Origin: CAIKMD01 sp036501365
GTDB taxonomy: Bacteria; Pseudomonadota; Alphaproteobacteria; ATCC43930; CGMCC-115725
Direction: 5' to 3'
DNA: 64,000 nucleotides
Assembly (NCBI GenBank): GCA_036501365.1
Contig: DASYAL010000014.1
Coordinates: forward strand, 1-64,000
Part shown: positions 8,686 through 15,820 of the stretch, piece by piece
Layout: every line of letters begins with the position of its first letter
Numbering within the stretch: position 1 is the first letter of the stretch
Position numbers and translations under genes: made by a program
Notes under the pieces: model-generated
The model's database searches: none
Seen by the model: only the letters and a program-made list of their open reading frames with translations
What the model was told of the DNA's origin: nothing

Positions 8686-10452
8686 ATGCGGGGGACAGTC
8701 GGCAGATGGCACGGCGGCGTCATGGCTGCTCTTGTGCTCCTTATCGCCGCGCCGGCGTTGGCGCAGACCCCTCCCGCTTCCCCGCCGCTCAAATGGGCGC
8801 CGTTCATCGATCTCGACGGCAAGGCCGGCACTCAGCGCAACATCGGCGAGGGCGATCTCTTCATCCCGCTGCTGCAGAACAGCGATTCGATGCTGTTCGC
8901 CGATCTCCGCGGCCGGTTCGATGATCGCAGCGACGACGAGGGCAATTTCGGCCTCGGCTTCCGCCACATGCTGGGAATTGGCTGGAATCTCGGCGCCTAC
9001 GGCTATTACGACCGCCGCTCGACCGCGCTGGGCTCGATCTTCGAGCAGGCGACCTTCGGCGCCGAGGCCTTATCGCTCGATTGGGATGTGCGCGCGAATC
9101 TTTACCAGCCGGTCGGCCCGAGTGTGCGGAACATCTCGACCACGACCACGGCGAGCAGCACCGCCACCGCGACATCGACGACGACGTCGAGCACCGCCGC
9201 CCTGGCGGGCACGGCGGTCGATGTAACGACGTCGTTCTTGACCACGAGCTCGACCACGACCGCCACCACCGCGCAAACGACTCAGGAACGGGCGCAGGGC
9301 GGCTTCGATGGCGAGATCGGCTGGCGCGTGCCGGTCTTCGCGCCCGAGGCGCTCACCCAGCTTCGCGTCTATGCCGGCGGCTATCGCTTTACCGGCAACG
9401 GCGTCGGCCCGACCGAAGGCCCGCGCGGCCGGCTCGATCTCACCATCGACCAGGTGCCCTATCTGTGGAACGGCGCGCGGCTCGATATCGGCGGCGAGCT
9501 GCAGCACGACACGCCGCGCGGCACCCAGGCCTTCGCCGAGATCGCGCTACGCATCCCGCTGCAGGTCTTCGGCGAGAAGCCGGCCGAATTGACGGCGATC
9601 GAGCGGCGCATGGAGGACCCGACCGTGCGCGACGTCGACGTGGTCGCGCAGTCGCATAGCACGACCGCCTCGTCGACCACCTCCAGCACCAGCACCGCTT
9701 CCTCGAGCTTGGTCGAGATCGCGACCGCGACATCGGGCGGCAGCCCGATCACCGTGCTGAGCAGCGCGTCCACCACCGGCGCCGCGCTGCCCGGCGCGGT
9801 CGTCGCTGCCGGCGCCAACTCGACCGTGCTGCTCACGGGCACGTTCAGCACCACGGCGACGACGACGCTCCAGTCCGGTCAGGCGCTGATAGGCGCTGGC
9901 ACGCTAACGGTAGAGACACCCTCAGGCCGCACCGCGACGCTGACGACGCCGATGGCCACGGTCACCGGCAATCTCGGCTTCTCCAACCATACCGTCACCA
10001 TGGCCAACAACAGCACCCTCAAGGGCCTGATCATCAACACCACCGACAACACCGGCAACAACGCCCTCGCCGTGCAGGCGAACGGCGTGACCGGCGCCAC
10101 CATCGCCAACAACACGATCAACGCGACCGTGACCGCGGGCGGAACGGCCCATGGCGTGGACGTCCTTGCCGGTGCCAGCAATATCACGGTGAGCGGCAAC
10201 ACCATCACCGCCACCGGTGCCGGCGGCGCCGACTTAGCCATCGGCGTTCAGGTGAACAATGCGAGCGCGACCGTGACCGGGAATAGTTTAGGCGGTTCGG
10301 GCGCCACTACGAACGCCACGGTGCTCCTGTCGACCGCCAACATCTTGACCGGATCCACCGGCAACGTTGCCGTTGCGGGATCCTGCGATCTCGCAGCCGC
10401 CGGCACCGGCACCACGGTCACGTTCACCAACGCCGCCGCCTGCGGGCCGTAA
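8686..10452 (+). CDS. Inverse-autotransporter-like beta-barrel protein with beta-helix passenger
   Basis: A 588-residue predicted surface protein. A signal peptide ends at APALA (about residue 27). Residues ~35-310 resemble the inverse-autotransporter (intimin/invasin) beta domain: WAPFIDLDGKAGTQRN, then LLQNSDSMLFADLRG, NFGLGFRHML, NLGAYGYYD, and LRVYAGGYRF. A Ser/Thr tract (~150-200) interrupts the barrel, probably as an extracellular loop, and a second one (~323-350) links to residues ~425-588. That last part has GNxIxxxxxN-type rungs such as ANNTINATV and VSGNTITAT, typical of a right-handed parallel beta-helix. A GGGGGA Shine-Dalgarno supports ATG 8686; GTG 8650 is possible. The order barrel first, passenger last fits inverse autotransporters. 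The function, such as adhesion or glycan binding, is unknown. A homologous second tail lies downstream. Confidence 0.7.
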   Translation: MRGTVGRWHGGVMAALVLLIAAPALAQTPPASPPLKWAPFIDLDGKAGTQRNIGEGDLFIPLLQNSDSMLFADLRGRFDDRSDDEGNFGLGFRHMLGIGWNLGAYGYYDRRSTALGSIFEQATFGAEALSLDWDVRANLYQPVGPSVRNISTTTTASSTATATSTTTSSTAALAGTAVDVTTSFLTTSSTTTATTAQTTQERAQGGFDGEIGWRVPVFAPEALTQLRVYAGGYRFTGNGVGPTEGPRGRLDLTIDQVPYLWNGARLDIGGELQHDTPRGTQAFAEIALRIPLQVFGEKPAELTAIERRMEDPTVRDVDVVAQSHSTTASSTTSSTSTASSSLVEIATATSGGSPITVLSSASTTGAALPGAVVAAGANSTVLLTGTFSTTATTTLQSGQALIGAGTLTVETPSGRTATLTTPMATVTGNLGFSNHTVTMANNSTLKGLIINTTDNTGNNALAVQANGVTGATIANNTINATVTAGGTAHGVDVLAGASNITVSGNTITATGAGGADLAIGVQVNNASATVTGNSLGGSGATTNATVLLSTANILTGSTGNVAVAGSCDLAAAGTGTTVTFTNAAACGP

Positions 10453-10469
10453 GGGCCTGCCCGAGAGCG

Positions 10470-10591
10470 GTCGTCGACCTGGCGCCGGAGATTTGGGGCG
10501 CAGTGTAGCTTTCGTCGTCATTGCGAGGCGGCAGCGACGAAGCAATCCAGGACCAGCAATGAATTCCTGGATTGCTTCGCTTCGCTCGCAA
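10470..10591. repeat. Repeat unit B: MetE-like 3' tail fragment plus shortened palindrome
   Basis: Bases 10470-10508 encode VVDLAPEIWGAV-stop in frame, almost identical to the last 13 codons of the MetE-like gene (8355-8393), and the identity continues through the following GCTTTCGTCGTCATTGCGAGG. The palindrome then has a short loop and a right arm ending at CTCGCAA, without the terminal TGACG. Beta-helix coding sequence resumes exactly there. It reads as a copied segment lying between two beta-helix tails. Confidence 0.75.
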
Positions 10592-10800
10592 CCGCCCTCA
10601 ACATCTCCAACGCGACGAACGCGACCGTGTCGGGCAATCGCTTCAATGCGAGTGCAAACCCTAACAGTGACACCGTGACCGGCAATGCCGTAACGAGCGT
10701 CGTGAGCACCGCGTCTACCGGCAATGTTGCCGTCAGCGGCACCTGTAACTATAGCGGCACCGGCACGATCAGCTTCACCGACGGCTCGCACTGTCCGTAA
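10585..10800 (+). pseudogene. Orphan beta-helix C-terminal fragment (duplicate tail of the upstream barrel protein)
   Basis: An open frame of 71 codons with no usable start reads NISNATNATVSGNRFNAS, then TGNVAVSGTCNYSGTG, and ends DGSHCP-stop. It matches the end of the upstream protein (GNVAVAGSCDLAAAGTG ... AACGP-stop) in order and in its two Cys positions. The fragment directly joins the truncated palindrome of repeat unit B. Either a paralogous gene lost its 5' part, or the tail was duplicated and then interrupted. It is not expected to be translated on its own. Confidence 0.65.
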
Positions 10801-10814
10801 GGCGCCGGGAAAAG

Positions 10815-10986
10815 CGCCGCGTCGTCGCGCTGGCGCAGCAGATGTGGGGCGTGGCGCTATAGCTTCCATCGTCATTGCGAGGCCGAGCCCTCATCCCGGC
10901 GAAGTCGAGGGAGGCGAGGCCGAAGCAATCCAGAAATTCCTTCGTTGGCCGTGGATTGCTTCGTCGCTACGCTCCTCGCAATGACG
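10815..10986. repeat. Repeat unit C: diverged MetE-like 3' tail plus full palindrome
   Basis: Bases up to 10862 encode RVVALAQQMWGVAL-stop, a diverged version of the MetE-like C-terminus (HVVTLAQEIWGAV). Directly after it comes the palindromic repeat, with arms CGTCATTGCG (10870-10879) and CGCAATGACG (10977-10986), nearly identical to copy A. Together with unit B and the orphan beta-helix tail this accounts for the whole 10453-11001 gap; the last 15 bp are the GGGAGG leader of the next gene. Confidence 0.75.
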
Positions 10987-11001
10987 TGAAGGGAGGCGCC
11001 T

Positions 11002-11805
11002 ATGGCAGCGCATATCGACGGGCCGCTGTATTACGAGCGTCTCGGGCGCGCGGGACCGGTCATGGCCTTCGTCCATCCCAATCCGATGGACCAGTCGTGC
11101 TGGCTCTATCAGATGGCGCGGTTCTCGACCTGGTATCGCTGCATCGCCATCGACATCCCCGGCTACGGCCGCTCGCCGAAAGCCACCGCCGGCCTCAGCG
11201 TCGCCGACATGGCTGAGGCGTGTTGGGAAGCGATCGACGACGCGTTCGGTAAACAAACCGGCGAGCCCGCGATCCTGGTCGGCTGCTCGGTCGGCTCGAT
11301 CATCCTGCCCTGGATGCATCACGCGCGGCCGGAAAAGACCCGCGCGCTGATCCTCTCCGGCACCGGCTACAACCCGAAGAAGGATTTCGCGCAGCGCCGC
11401 ATCGACGGCTATACGCGCGACGGCGTCGCCCATCGCTGGGGCTACACCTTCGAGGATCTGAGCCCCGCCTTCCGTGCGACCCCGCTCGCGCATTACTTCG
11501 CCGAGCTCTTCACCGAGCGCAACGACACCGCCGACGCCGCGACCATCATCCATCAGTTCCGCGCGCTGCAGCAGCAGGAACCCGAGGGTCATTTCGAAAG
11601 GGTCGCTTGCCCGACGGTCATCCTCACCGGCAACGAGGACACCGCGCATCCCAGCGCCTTCGCCTTGCAGCAGCGCATCCCCAAGAGCGAGCTCCGCGTG
11701 CTGCCCGGCGCCGGCCATGCCTGCTACCTGGAGCAGCCCTGGCTCTTCGACCGCTTCATGATCGAGTTCCTCGAGAAGAACGGGCTATTCGCGGCGCCGC
11801 GCTAA
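11002..11805 (+). CDS. Alpha/beta hydrolase
   Basis: A cytoplasmic alpha/beta-hydrolase fold enzyme of 267 residues without a signal peptide. The nucleophile elbow is G-C-S96-V-G, the acid is likely D213 in TGNEDTAHP, and the base H239 in PGAGHACYLEQP. The oxyanion region is FVHPNPMDQSCW near residue 28, where the usual HG is replaced by HP-N. The strand order and cap region fit the haloperoxidase/esterase-like hydrolases. The substrate is unknown. A GGGAGG ribosome-binding site precedes ATG 11002. It converges on the lipoprotein gene with 8 bp between stops. Confidence 0.85.
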   Translation: MAAHIDGPLYYERLGRAGPVMAFVHPNPMDQSCWLYQMARFSTWYRCIAIDIPGYGRSPKATAGLSVADMAEACWEAIDDAFGKQTGEPAILVGCSVGSIILPWMHHARPEKTRALILSGTGYNPKKDFAQRRIDGYTRDGVAHRWGYTFEDLSPAFRATPLAHYFAELFTERNDTADAATIIHQFRALQQQEPEGHFERVACPTVILTGNEDTAHPSAFALQQRIPKSELRVLPGAGHACYLEQPWLFDRFMIEFLEKNGLFAAPR

Positions 11806-11813
11806 CGCGGCGG

Positions 11814-12221
11814 CTATTGCAGCGGCGTGACGGCGATACCGGGTGACGCGCCCGGCGGCGGTGCGACGCTGCGCGCCGGCGCGGGCGTGCCGACGATGAC
11901 GGAGGGTGCCGCCGCGGGCGCGCCGACCGGCGGCGTCGCGGCGGGCGACGGGAAAGCGGGCACGATCGCCGCCTGCGGTCGATAGCGCTGGATCGGCACG
12001 TTGCGGCAATCGCCGTGCTGCTGGAGCTGATCGGTCAACGTCTTGAAGTCGTAGCGGTAGTCGTAGCTGCAGACGCCGTCGTCGTAGCTGTAGCGATAAC
12101 GGTCCGCGTTCTGATCCATATGCGCCTCGGGCGAATGGCGCACGTCGTCGGCGCAGGCCGCGAGCGACAGCGTCATCACCAGCGACGCCGCCGCCATCCC
12201 GAGCAGCGCATTGGCTTTCAT
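11814..12221 (-). CDS. Small putative lipoprotein, Pro/Ala-rich
   Basis: A 135-residue exported protein with a lipobox LAAC (Cys23) at the end of a hydrophobic signal, so it is probably lipid-anchored. The mature part starts with a Tyr/Asp-rich segment (RYRYSYDDGVCSYDYRYD) and a Cys pair (GVCSYD ... GDCRNV) that could form a disulfide. It ends in a Pro/Ala-rich, probably disordered tail. No known domain is recognised. A GAAAGGAGG ribosome-binding site lies before the ATG. Confidence 0.75.
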   Translation of the reverse strand: MKANALLGMAAASLVMTLSLAACADDVRHSPEAHMDQNADRYRYSYDDGVCSYDYRYDFKTLTDQLQQHGDCRNVPIQRYRPQAAIVPAFPSPAATPPVGAPAAAPSVIVGTPAPARSVAPPPGASPGIAVTPLQ

Positions 12222-12298
12222 GAACCGCCTCCTTTCGCGAAACGGGCAGCGAAACTGGCCCTATTCAAGGAACGAGAGAGGGCGCGTGCGGTTCCGGC

Positions 12299-12327
12299 TT
12301 GACATTTACGCTGAATGTACGTATAAA
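12299..12327 (+). promoter_or_regulatory. Near-consensus sigma-70 promoter
   Basis: TTGACA (12299-12304), a 17-bp spacer and TATAAA (12322-12327) sit 33 bp before the ATG at 12361. A 5-bp inverted repeat (ACGCT 12308-12312, AGCGT 12327-12331) overlaps the spacer and the -10 box and could bind a regulator. This is the strongest promoter match seen in the window and stands out in the GC-rich background. Confidence 0.7.
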
Positions 12328-12360
12328 GCGTTCATTCGAAAAGCCATCGAGGTGATCCGC

Positions 12361-12969
12361 ATGACCACGCAAGCCCAGCTCGCCGCCAACCAGCGCAACG
12401 CGACGAAAAGCACCGGCCCGACCAGCGCCGCGGGCAAAGCCGCCGCGTCGCAGAATGCGTTAACGCACGGCTTCACCGCGCGCGAGGTGGTGTGCGCCGG
12501 CGAGCGCCACGAAGCATTCGAGGCTTTCGCGGCGGCGCTGCGCGCCGATCTCGCCCCGGCCGACGAGGTCGAGGCGGCGCTGGTCGAGCGCATCGTCACC
12601 ACCGCCTGGCGCTTGCGGCGGCTCGCCGGCACCGAGAAAGCCTTCGCCGATAGCTGGCGCGAGGTCGGCGGCCCGGAAAGGCTCGACCGCGGCGAGACGC
12701 CGATGTCGCGCCGCTTCGATTACGGGCCCGACGGAATGACCGCGCTGTCGCGCTACGAGGCCTCGCTCGACCGTGCGCTCGGCCGCGCCTTCACGCTCCT
12801 CGACCGGCGCCAGGCGCGGCGCCGCGGCGAGTACGTGCCGGCGCCGGTCGCGGTGCTGGTCGACGGCGTCGGCGATTCGCACGGCGGCGATTCCGCTAAC
12901 CCCCTCGTCGATCAGGCGGAATTTGAAAACTGCGAAACGAACCCAATTTTCGCCGCCGACGCCGAATGA
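12361..12969 (+). CDS. Hypothetical protein with ANQRNATKSTGPTSAAGK N-terminal motif
   Basis: A 202-residue protein. The N-terminus (AANQRNATKSTGPTSAAGKA, then SQNALTHGFTA) matches a recurring motif of small uncharacterised proteins in many high-GC bacteria, where a basic Asn/Lys/Ser-rich start is followed by a helical acidic middle. Here the middle (residues ~45-150) is a predicted helical bundle with VEAALVERIVTTAWRLRRL and RYEASLDRALGRAF. The tail NCETNPIF also recurs in such proteins as far as I recall. Function is unknown; the Lys/Ser-rich N-terminus could bind nucleic acid, but that is a guess. AGGTGA before the ATG and the strong promoter support expression. Confidence 0.65.
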   Translation: MTTQAQLAANQRNATKSTGPTSAAGKAAASQNALTHGFTAREVVCAGERHEAFEAFAAALRADLAPADEVEAALVERIVTTAWRLRRLAGTEKAFADSWREVGGPERLDRGETPMSRRFDYGPDGMTALSRYEASLDRALGRAFTLLDRRQARRRGEYVPAPVAVLVDGVGDSHGGDSANPLVDQAEFENCETNPIFAADAE

Positions 12970-13062
12970 GCCCCTGAATGCGGCGTTCCGCGCGGTCGCG
13001 GCGGCTTGACGCAACGCAGCGTGGCTTTTATGTTGCCGCCGCTTCCCGCAGGGGCTTTCTCA

Positions 13063-13136
13063 AGTGTGGTGGATTTGAAGTTCCTAAGATTCCGATGGCA
13101 TTTCCGTTTAGGAACTTCAAATCCGAAAACCACACT
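13063..13136. repeat. Large intergenic hairpin 1 (AGTGTGG family)
   Basis: The arms 13063-13086 and 13109-13136 pair over AGTGTGGT and GGATTTGAAGTTCCTA, interrupted only by a 4-nt GAAA bulge, around a 22-nt loop. It lies between the hypothetical gene and atpI. The gap 12970-13246 is otherwise non-coding. Confidence 0.8.
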
Positions 13137-13153
13137 CGATTCAATAAATTGCT

Positions 13154-13225
13154 AGTGTGGCCTTGAATCCGAAATTCGCTCGGAGTCTTGCCCCGAGAGA
13201 AGGCGAATTTCGGGTTCGCCACACT
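13154..13225. repeat. Large intergenic hairpin 2 (AGTGTGG family)
   Basis: It starts AGTGTGG (13154-13160) and ends CCACACT (13219-13225), the same termini as hairpin 1. Inner arms GAATCCGAAATTCGCT and GGCGAATTTCGGGTTC pair with two mismatches. It lies in the probable leader of atpI, about 20 bp before its start codon, so it may be transcribed. Confidence 0.75.
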
Positions 13226-13246
13226 GGCGTTGCGAGCGGTTCGCCG

Positions 13247-13618
13247 ATGAACGAGCGCGAGAAAAACGATCCGTTGCGGGAGCTGGGGGAGCGGCTCGAC
13301 AAGGCGAGGGCTGCGAGGCCAGGGCCGCGCGGCCGCGAATCCCAGAGCGAGACCAGCACCAGCACGGCGCTGGCGTTCGGTTGGCGGATCGGGATCGAGC
13401 TGCTCGGCGCCATCGTCGTCGCCGTGTTCATCGGCTGGGCCCTCGATCGCTGGCTCGGCACGCGCCCCTGGGGCGTGGTGGGGTTTTTCTTCCTCGGCGT
13501 GGCGGCGGGGATGCTGAATGTCTACCGCGCCGTGACCGGGCTCGGCCGGGCGGTGGGGTTCAAGCGCAACGCGTCCGACAATTCGGGCGCCGGCTGGGAC
13601 GACGAGGACGAGGCTTGA
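13247..13618 (+). CDS. atpI: ATP synthase accessory protein AtpI
   Basis: A 123-residue membrane protein that starts F0 operons and helps c-ring assembly in some bacteria. A charged N-terminus (~45 residues, rich in Glu/Arg/Lys) is followed by two transmembrane helices (IGIELLGAIVVAVFIGWAL and VVGFFFLGVAAGMLNVYRAV) with the conserved DRWLGT between them, then an acidic tail DDEDEA. ATG 13247 is selected because the conserved start of the family lies here and the longer frame would run through hairpin 2. atpB begins 28 bp after the stop. Confidence 0.85.
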   Translation: MNEREKNDPLRELGERLDKARAARPGPRGRESQSETSTSTALAFGWRIGIELLGAIVVAVFIGWALDRWLGTRPWGVVGFFFLGVAAGMLNVYRAVTGLGRAVGFKRNASDNSGAGWDDEDEA

Positions 13619-13646
13619 GGCGGAGCCCGATGTTGAGAGGACCGAC

Positions 13647-14402
13647 GTGGCGATAGAGCTCCATCCGCTCGATCAGTTCAAGATCGAGCCGCTGATCCCG
13701 ATCCATATCGGCGGCATCGACGCCTCTTTCACCAATTCATCGCTGCTGATGTGCATCGCCGTGGCGATGGCGAGCCTCGTCGTCATCTGGGGCTCGCGCA
13801 AGCGCGAGCTGGTGCCGGGACGCTGGCAGTCCCTGGCCGAGATCGCCTACGAATTCGTCGCCGGGATGATCGACGACAATGTCGGCCATGAAGGGCGCGA
13901 CTATTTCCCGTTCATCTTCACCCTCTTCATGTTCATCTTCTTCGGCAACGTCTTGGGGCTGATCCCCTACGGCTACACTTTCACCGGCCAGATCGTCGTC
14001 ACCTTCGCGATGGCGGCGTTCGTCTTCATCGGCGTCACCATTATCGGCATCGCCAGGCATGGCTGGCACTTCCTCTCCTTCTTCGTGCCGCATGGCGTGC
14101 CCTGGGTGCTGCTGGTGCTGCTGGTGCCGATCGAGCTGCTGTCCTATCTCATCCGCCCGTTCACGCTGTCGATCCGGCTCTTTGCCAACATGATGGCGGG
14201 CCACACCATGCTGGCGATCTTCGCCGGCTTCGTCGTGCCGCTCGCGGTGCTCGCCGCAGTGCCGCTGAAGCCCTTCGCGGTGGTGCCGCTCGCGGTCGAC
14301 ATCGCGCTCGTCTTCTTGGAACTCCTCGTCGCGGTGTTGCAGGCCTACGTCTTCACCATCCTGACCTGCCTCTATCTCCGCGACGCCATCCACCTCCACT
14401 AA
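13647..14402 (+). CDS. atpB: ATP synthase F0 subunit a
   Basis: The proton half-channel subunit of the F0 motor. 251 residues with several transmembrane helices; the essential Arg is R177 in SIRLFANMMAGH, and the C-terminal helix LLVAVLQAYVFTILTCLYL is family-typical. It starts with GTG after an unremarkable leader (GAGAGGACCGAC). It works with atpE and the two b-type subunits downstream. The F1 genes are not in this window, as in other alphaproteobacteria where F0 and F1 are in separate operons. Confidence 0.97.
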   Translation: MAIELHPLDQFKIEPLIPIHIGGIDASFTNSSLLMCIAVAMASLVVIWGSRKRELVPGRWQSLAEIAYEFVAGMIDDNVGHEGRDYFPFIFTLFMFIFFGNVLGLIPYGYTFTGQIVVTFAMAAFVFIGVTIIGIARHGWHFLSFFVPHGVPWVLLVLLVPIELLSYLIRPFTLSIRLFANMMAGHTMLAIFAGFVVPLAVLAAVPLKPFAVVPLAVDIALVFLELLVAVLQAYVFTILTCLYLRDAIHLH

Positions 14403-14435
14403 CCTTCGTCGTCATTCAGCCAGGGGAAATTCGCT

Positions 14436-14657
14436 ATGGATCTCGCTTCCGCCAAAATGATCGGTGCCGGCCTCGCTTGCATCGCCCTCGTCGGCGCCGG
14501 TATCGGCATCGGCAACGTCTTCGCCGCGCTCATCAACGCGCTCGCCCGCAACCCGGCGGCGCAGGTGACGCCGTTCGCGTTCCTCGGCTTCGCGCTCGCC
14601 GAAGCGACCGGCCTCTTCGGCCTCGCGATCGCGTTCCTCATCCTCTTCGTGTTCTAA
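14436..14657 (+). CDS. atpE: ATP synthase F0 subunit c
   Basis: The rotor ring subunit, a 73-residue hairpin of two transmembrane helices. The first helix has the glycine-packing motif GAGIGIG, the loop is ARNP with R38, and the proton-carrying carboxylate is E56 in FALAEATGLF. The use of Glu and the GxGxG pattern are usual for alphaproteobacteria. A CAGGGGAAA Shine-Dalgarno precedes the ATG. Confidence 0.97.
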   Translation: MDLASAKMIGAGLACIALVGAGIGIGNVFAALINALARNPAAQVTPFAFLGFALAEATGLFGLAIAFLILFVF

Positions 14658-14677
14658 AGCGGAGTCCGCGGGCAGCC

Positions 14678-15169
14678 ATGCCGCAGCTCGACCTCGCCAC
14701 CTTTCCGACCCAGCTCATCTGGCTGGCGATCACCTTCCTCGCGCTCTACGCGGTGATGGCGACGATCGGCCTGCCGCGGGTCGGCGGCGTCCTCGCCGCG
14801 CGGCGCGCGCGGATCGAGGGCGATCTCGAGAAAGCGGCGCAGATGAAGAACGAGGCCGAGGCGGTGATCGCCGCCTATGAGAAGGCGCTCGCCGAGGCGC
14901 GGATGCAGGCGCAGATCACGCTGCGCGAGACGACCGAGCAGCTCAACGCCCGCGCCGCCGCGCGCCAACACGAGGTCGTCGCGCAGTTGAACCGCGAGAC
15001 CCAGGTCGCCGAGCGGCGCATCGCCGAGGCCAAGACCCAGGCCTTGGGCTCGCTGCGCGAGATCGCGATCGAGGCGACGCGCGAGGCGGCGCAGAAGCTC
15101 ACCGGCGCCGCGCTCGATCAAAGCCGCCTCGCCGGCGCGGTCGATCAGGCGATGCGGGAGCGCGGCTGA
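14678..15169 (+). CDS. atpF': ATP synthase F0 subunit b'
   Basis: One of two distinct b-type stator subunits, as in photosynthetic bacteria and most alphaproteobacteria. 163 residues: an N-terminal membrane anchor (FPTQLIWLAITFLALYAVM), then RVGGVLAARRARIEGDLEKA and a long coiled coil. The ATG at 14678 follows a purine-rich GGAGTC stretch. The stop codon shares one base with the start of the second b subunit (TGATG), so translation is probably coupled. Confidence 0.93.
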   Translation: MPQLDLATFPTQLIWLAITFLALYAVMATIGLPRVGGVLAARRARIEGDLEKAAQMKNEAEAVIAAYEKALAEARMQAQITLRETTEQLNARAAARQHEVVAQLNRETQVAERRIAEAKTQALGSLREIAIEATREAAQKLTGAALDQSRLAGAVDQAMRERG

Positions 15170-15654
15170 TGTTCTTCCTCGAAGCCGAATTCTGGGTGCT
15201 GGTCGCGTTCGTCATCGCGATCGGATTCCTCGTCTACAAGGTCAGGGGCATGGTCACGGGCGGGCTCGATGCGCGCGCGGCGAAGATCAGGGCCGAGCTC
15301 GACGAGGCGCAGAAGCTGCGCGAGGAAGCGCAGGCGCGGCTCGCCGAGTTCCAATTGAAGCAGCGCGACGCCCTCAAAGAGGCCGAAGGCATCGTCGCCC
15401 AGGCCAAGGCCGAGGCCGAGCGGCTCGCGGCGCAAGGCGTCAGGGATCTCGAAGCCGCGGTCGAGCGGCGGCGGCGTCTCGCCGTCGAGAAGATCGCGCT
15501 CGAAGAGCAGAAGGCGATGAGCGATCTGCGCAATGCCGCGGTCGACGTCGCGGTGGCGGCGCTGCGCCGCGTCCTCGTCGAGGACCTCGATGCCGCGCGC
15601 AAGAGCGCGCTGATCGATCAGGCGATCGACGCCCTGCCGCCGACGCTGCATTAA
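15169..15654 (+). CDS. atpF: ATP synthase F0 subunit b
   Basis: The second stator subunit, 161 residues. The N-terminal helix EFWVLVAFVIAIGFLVYKV anchors it and the rest is a long Ala/Glu/Arg-rich coiled coil that pairs with subunit b'. It ends the F0 operon; downstream is an intergenic repeat and then a convergent gene. Assignment of b versus b' follows gene order (b' first) and the membrane-anchor sequences. Confidence 0.93.
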   Translation: MFFLEAEFWVLVAFVIAIGFLVYKVRGMVTGGLDARAAKIRAELDEAQKLREEAQARLAEFQLKQRDALKEAEGIVAQAKAEAERLAAQGVRDLEAAVERRRRLAVEKIALEEQKAMSDLRNAAVDVAVAALRRVLVEDLDAARKSALIDQAIDALPPTLH

Positions 15655-15665
15655 GGTTCGTTGCA

Positions 15666-15820
15666 GAACTAGCCTGCGCCCTTCGACTTCGCTCAAAGTG
15701 AGGTGGAAGGGTGCGCGGCATCTTCTGGTCGATGCCCGACTCTAACGGAACCTCATCCTGAGCGGAGCGACGCGAAGGCGAAGGACGCTGGATGAAAATG
15801 CAACGCCTGGAGGCTAGTTC
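15666..15820. repeat. Dispersed intergenic repeat, family 2 (copy 2), bounded by a 10-bp inverted repeat
   Basis: GAACTAGCCT at 15666-15675 and AGGCTAGTTC at 15811-15820 are exact inverted copies, about 155 bp end to end. They enclose CCTCATCCTGAGCG (from 15751) and GGACGCTGGATG (15783-15794), which occur in the opposite orientation in the gap after smc. The right end overlaps the stop codon of the convergent ald gene. It may be a mobile or recombining palindromic unit, or act as a two-way terminator. Confidence 0.6.

Noticed and set aside
9130..9290. Repetitive ACC/ACG-rich tract as a possible CRISPR or minisatellite
   Set aside because: No regular unit or spacers; it encodes a Ser/Thr-rich stretch in frame with the barrel protein.
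8394..10986. Palindromic elements as insertion sequences
   Set aside because: No transposase frame, no target duplication visible and each unit is about 120-170 bp.
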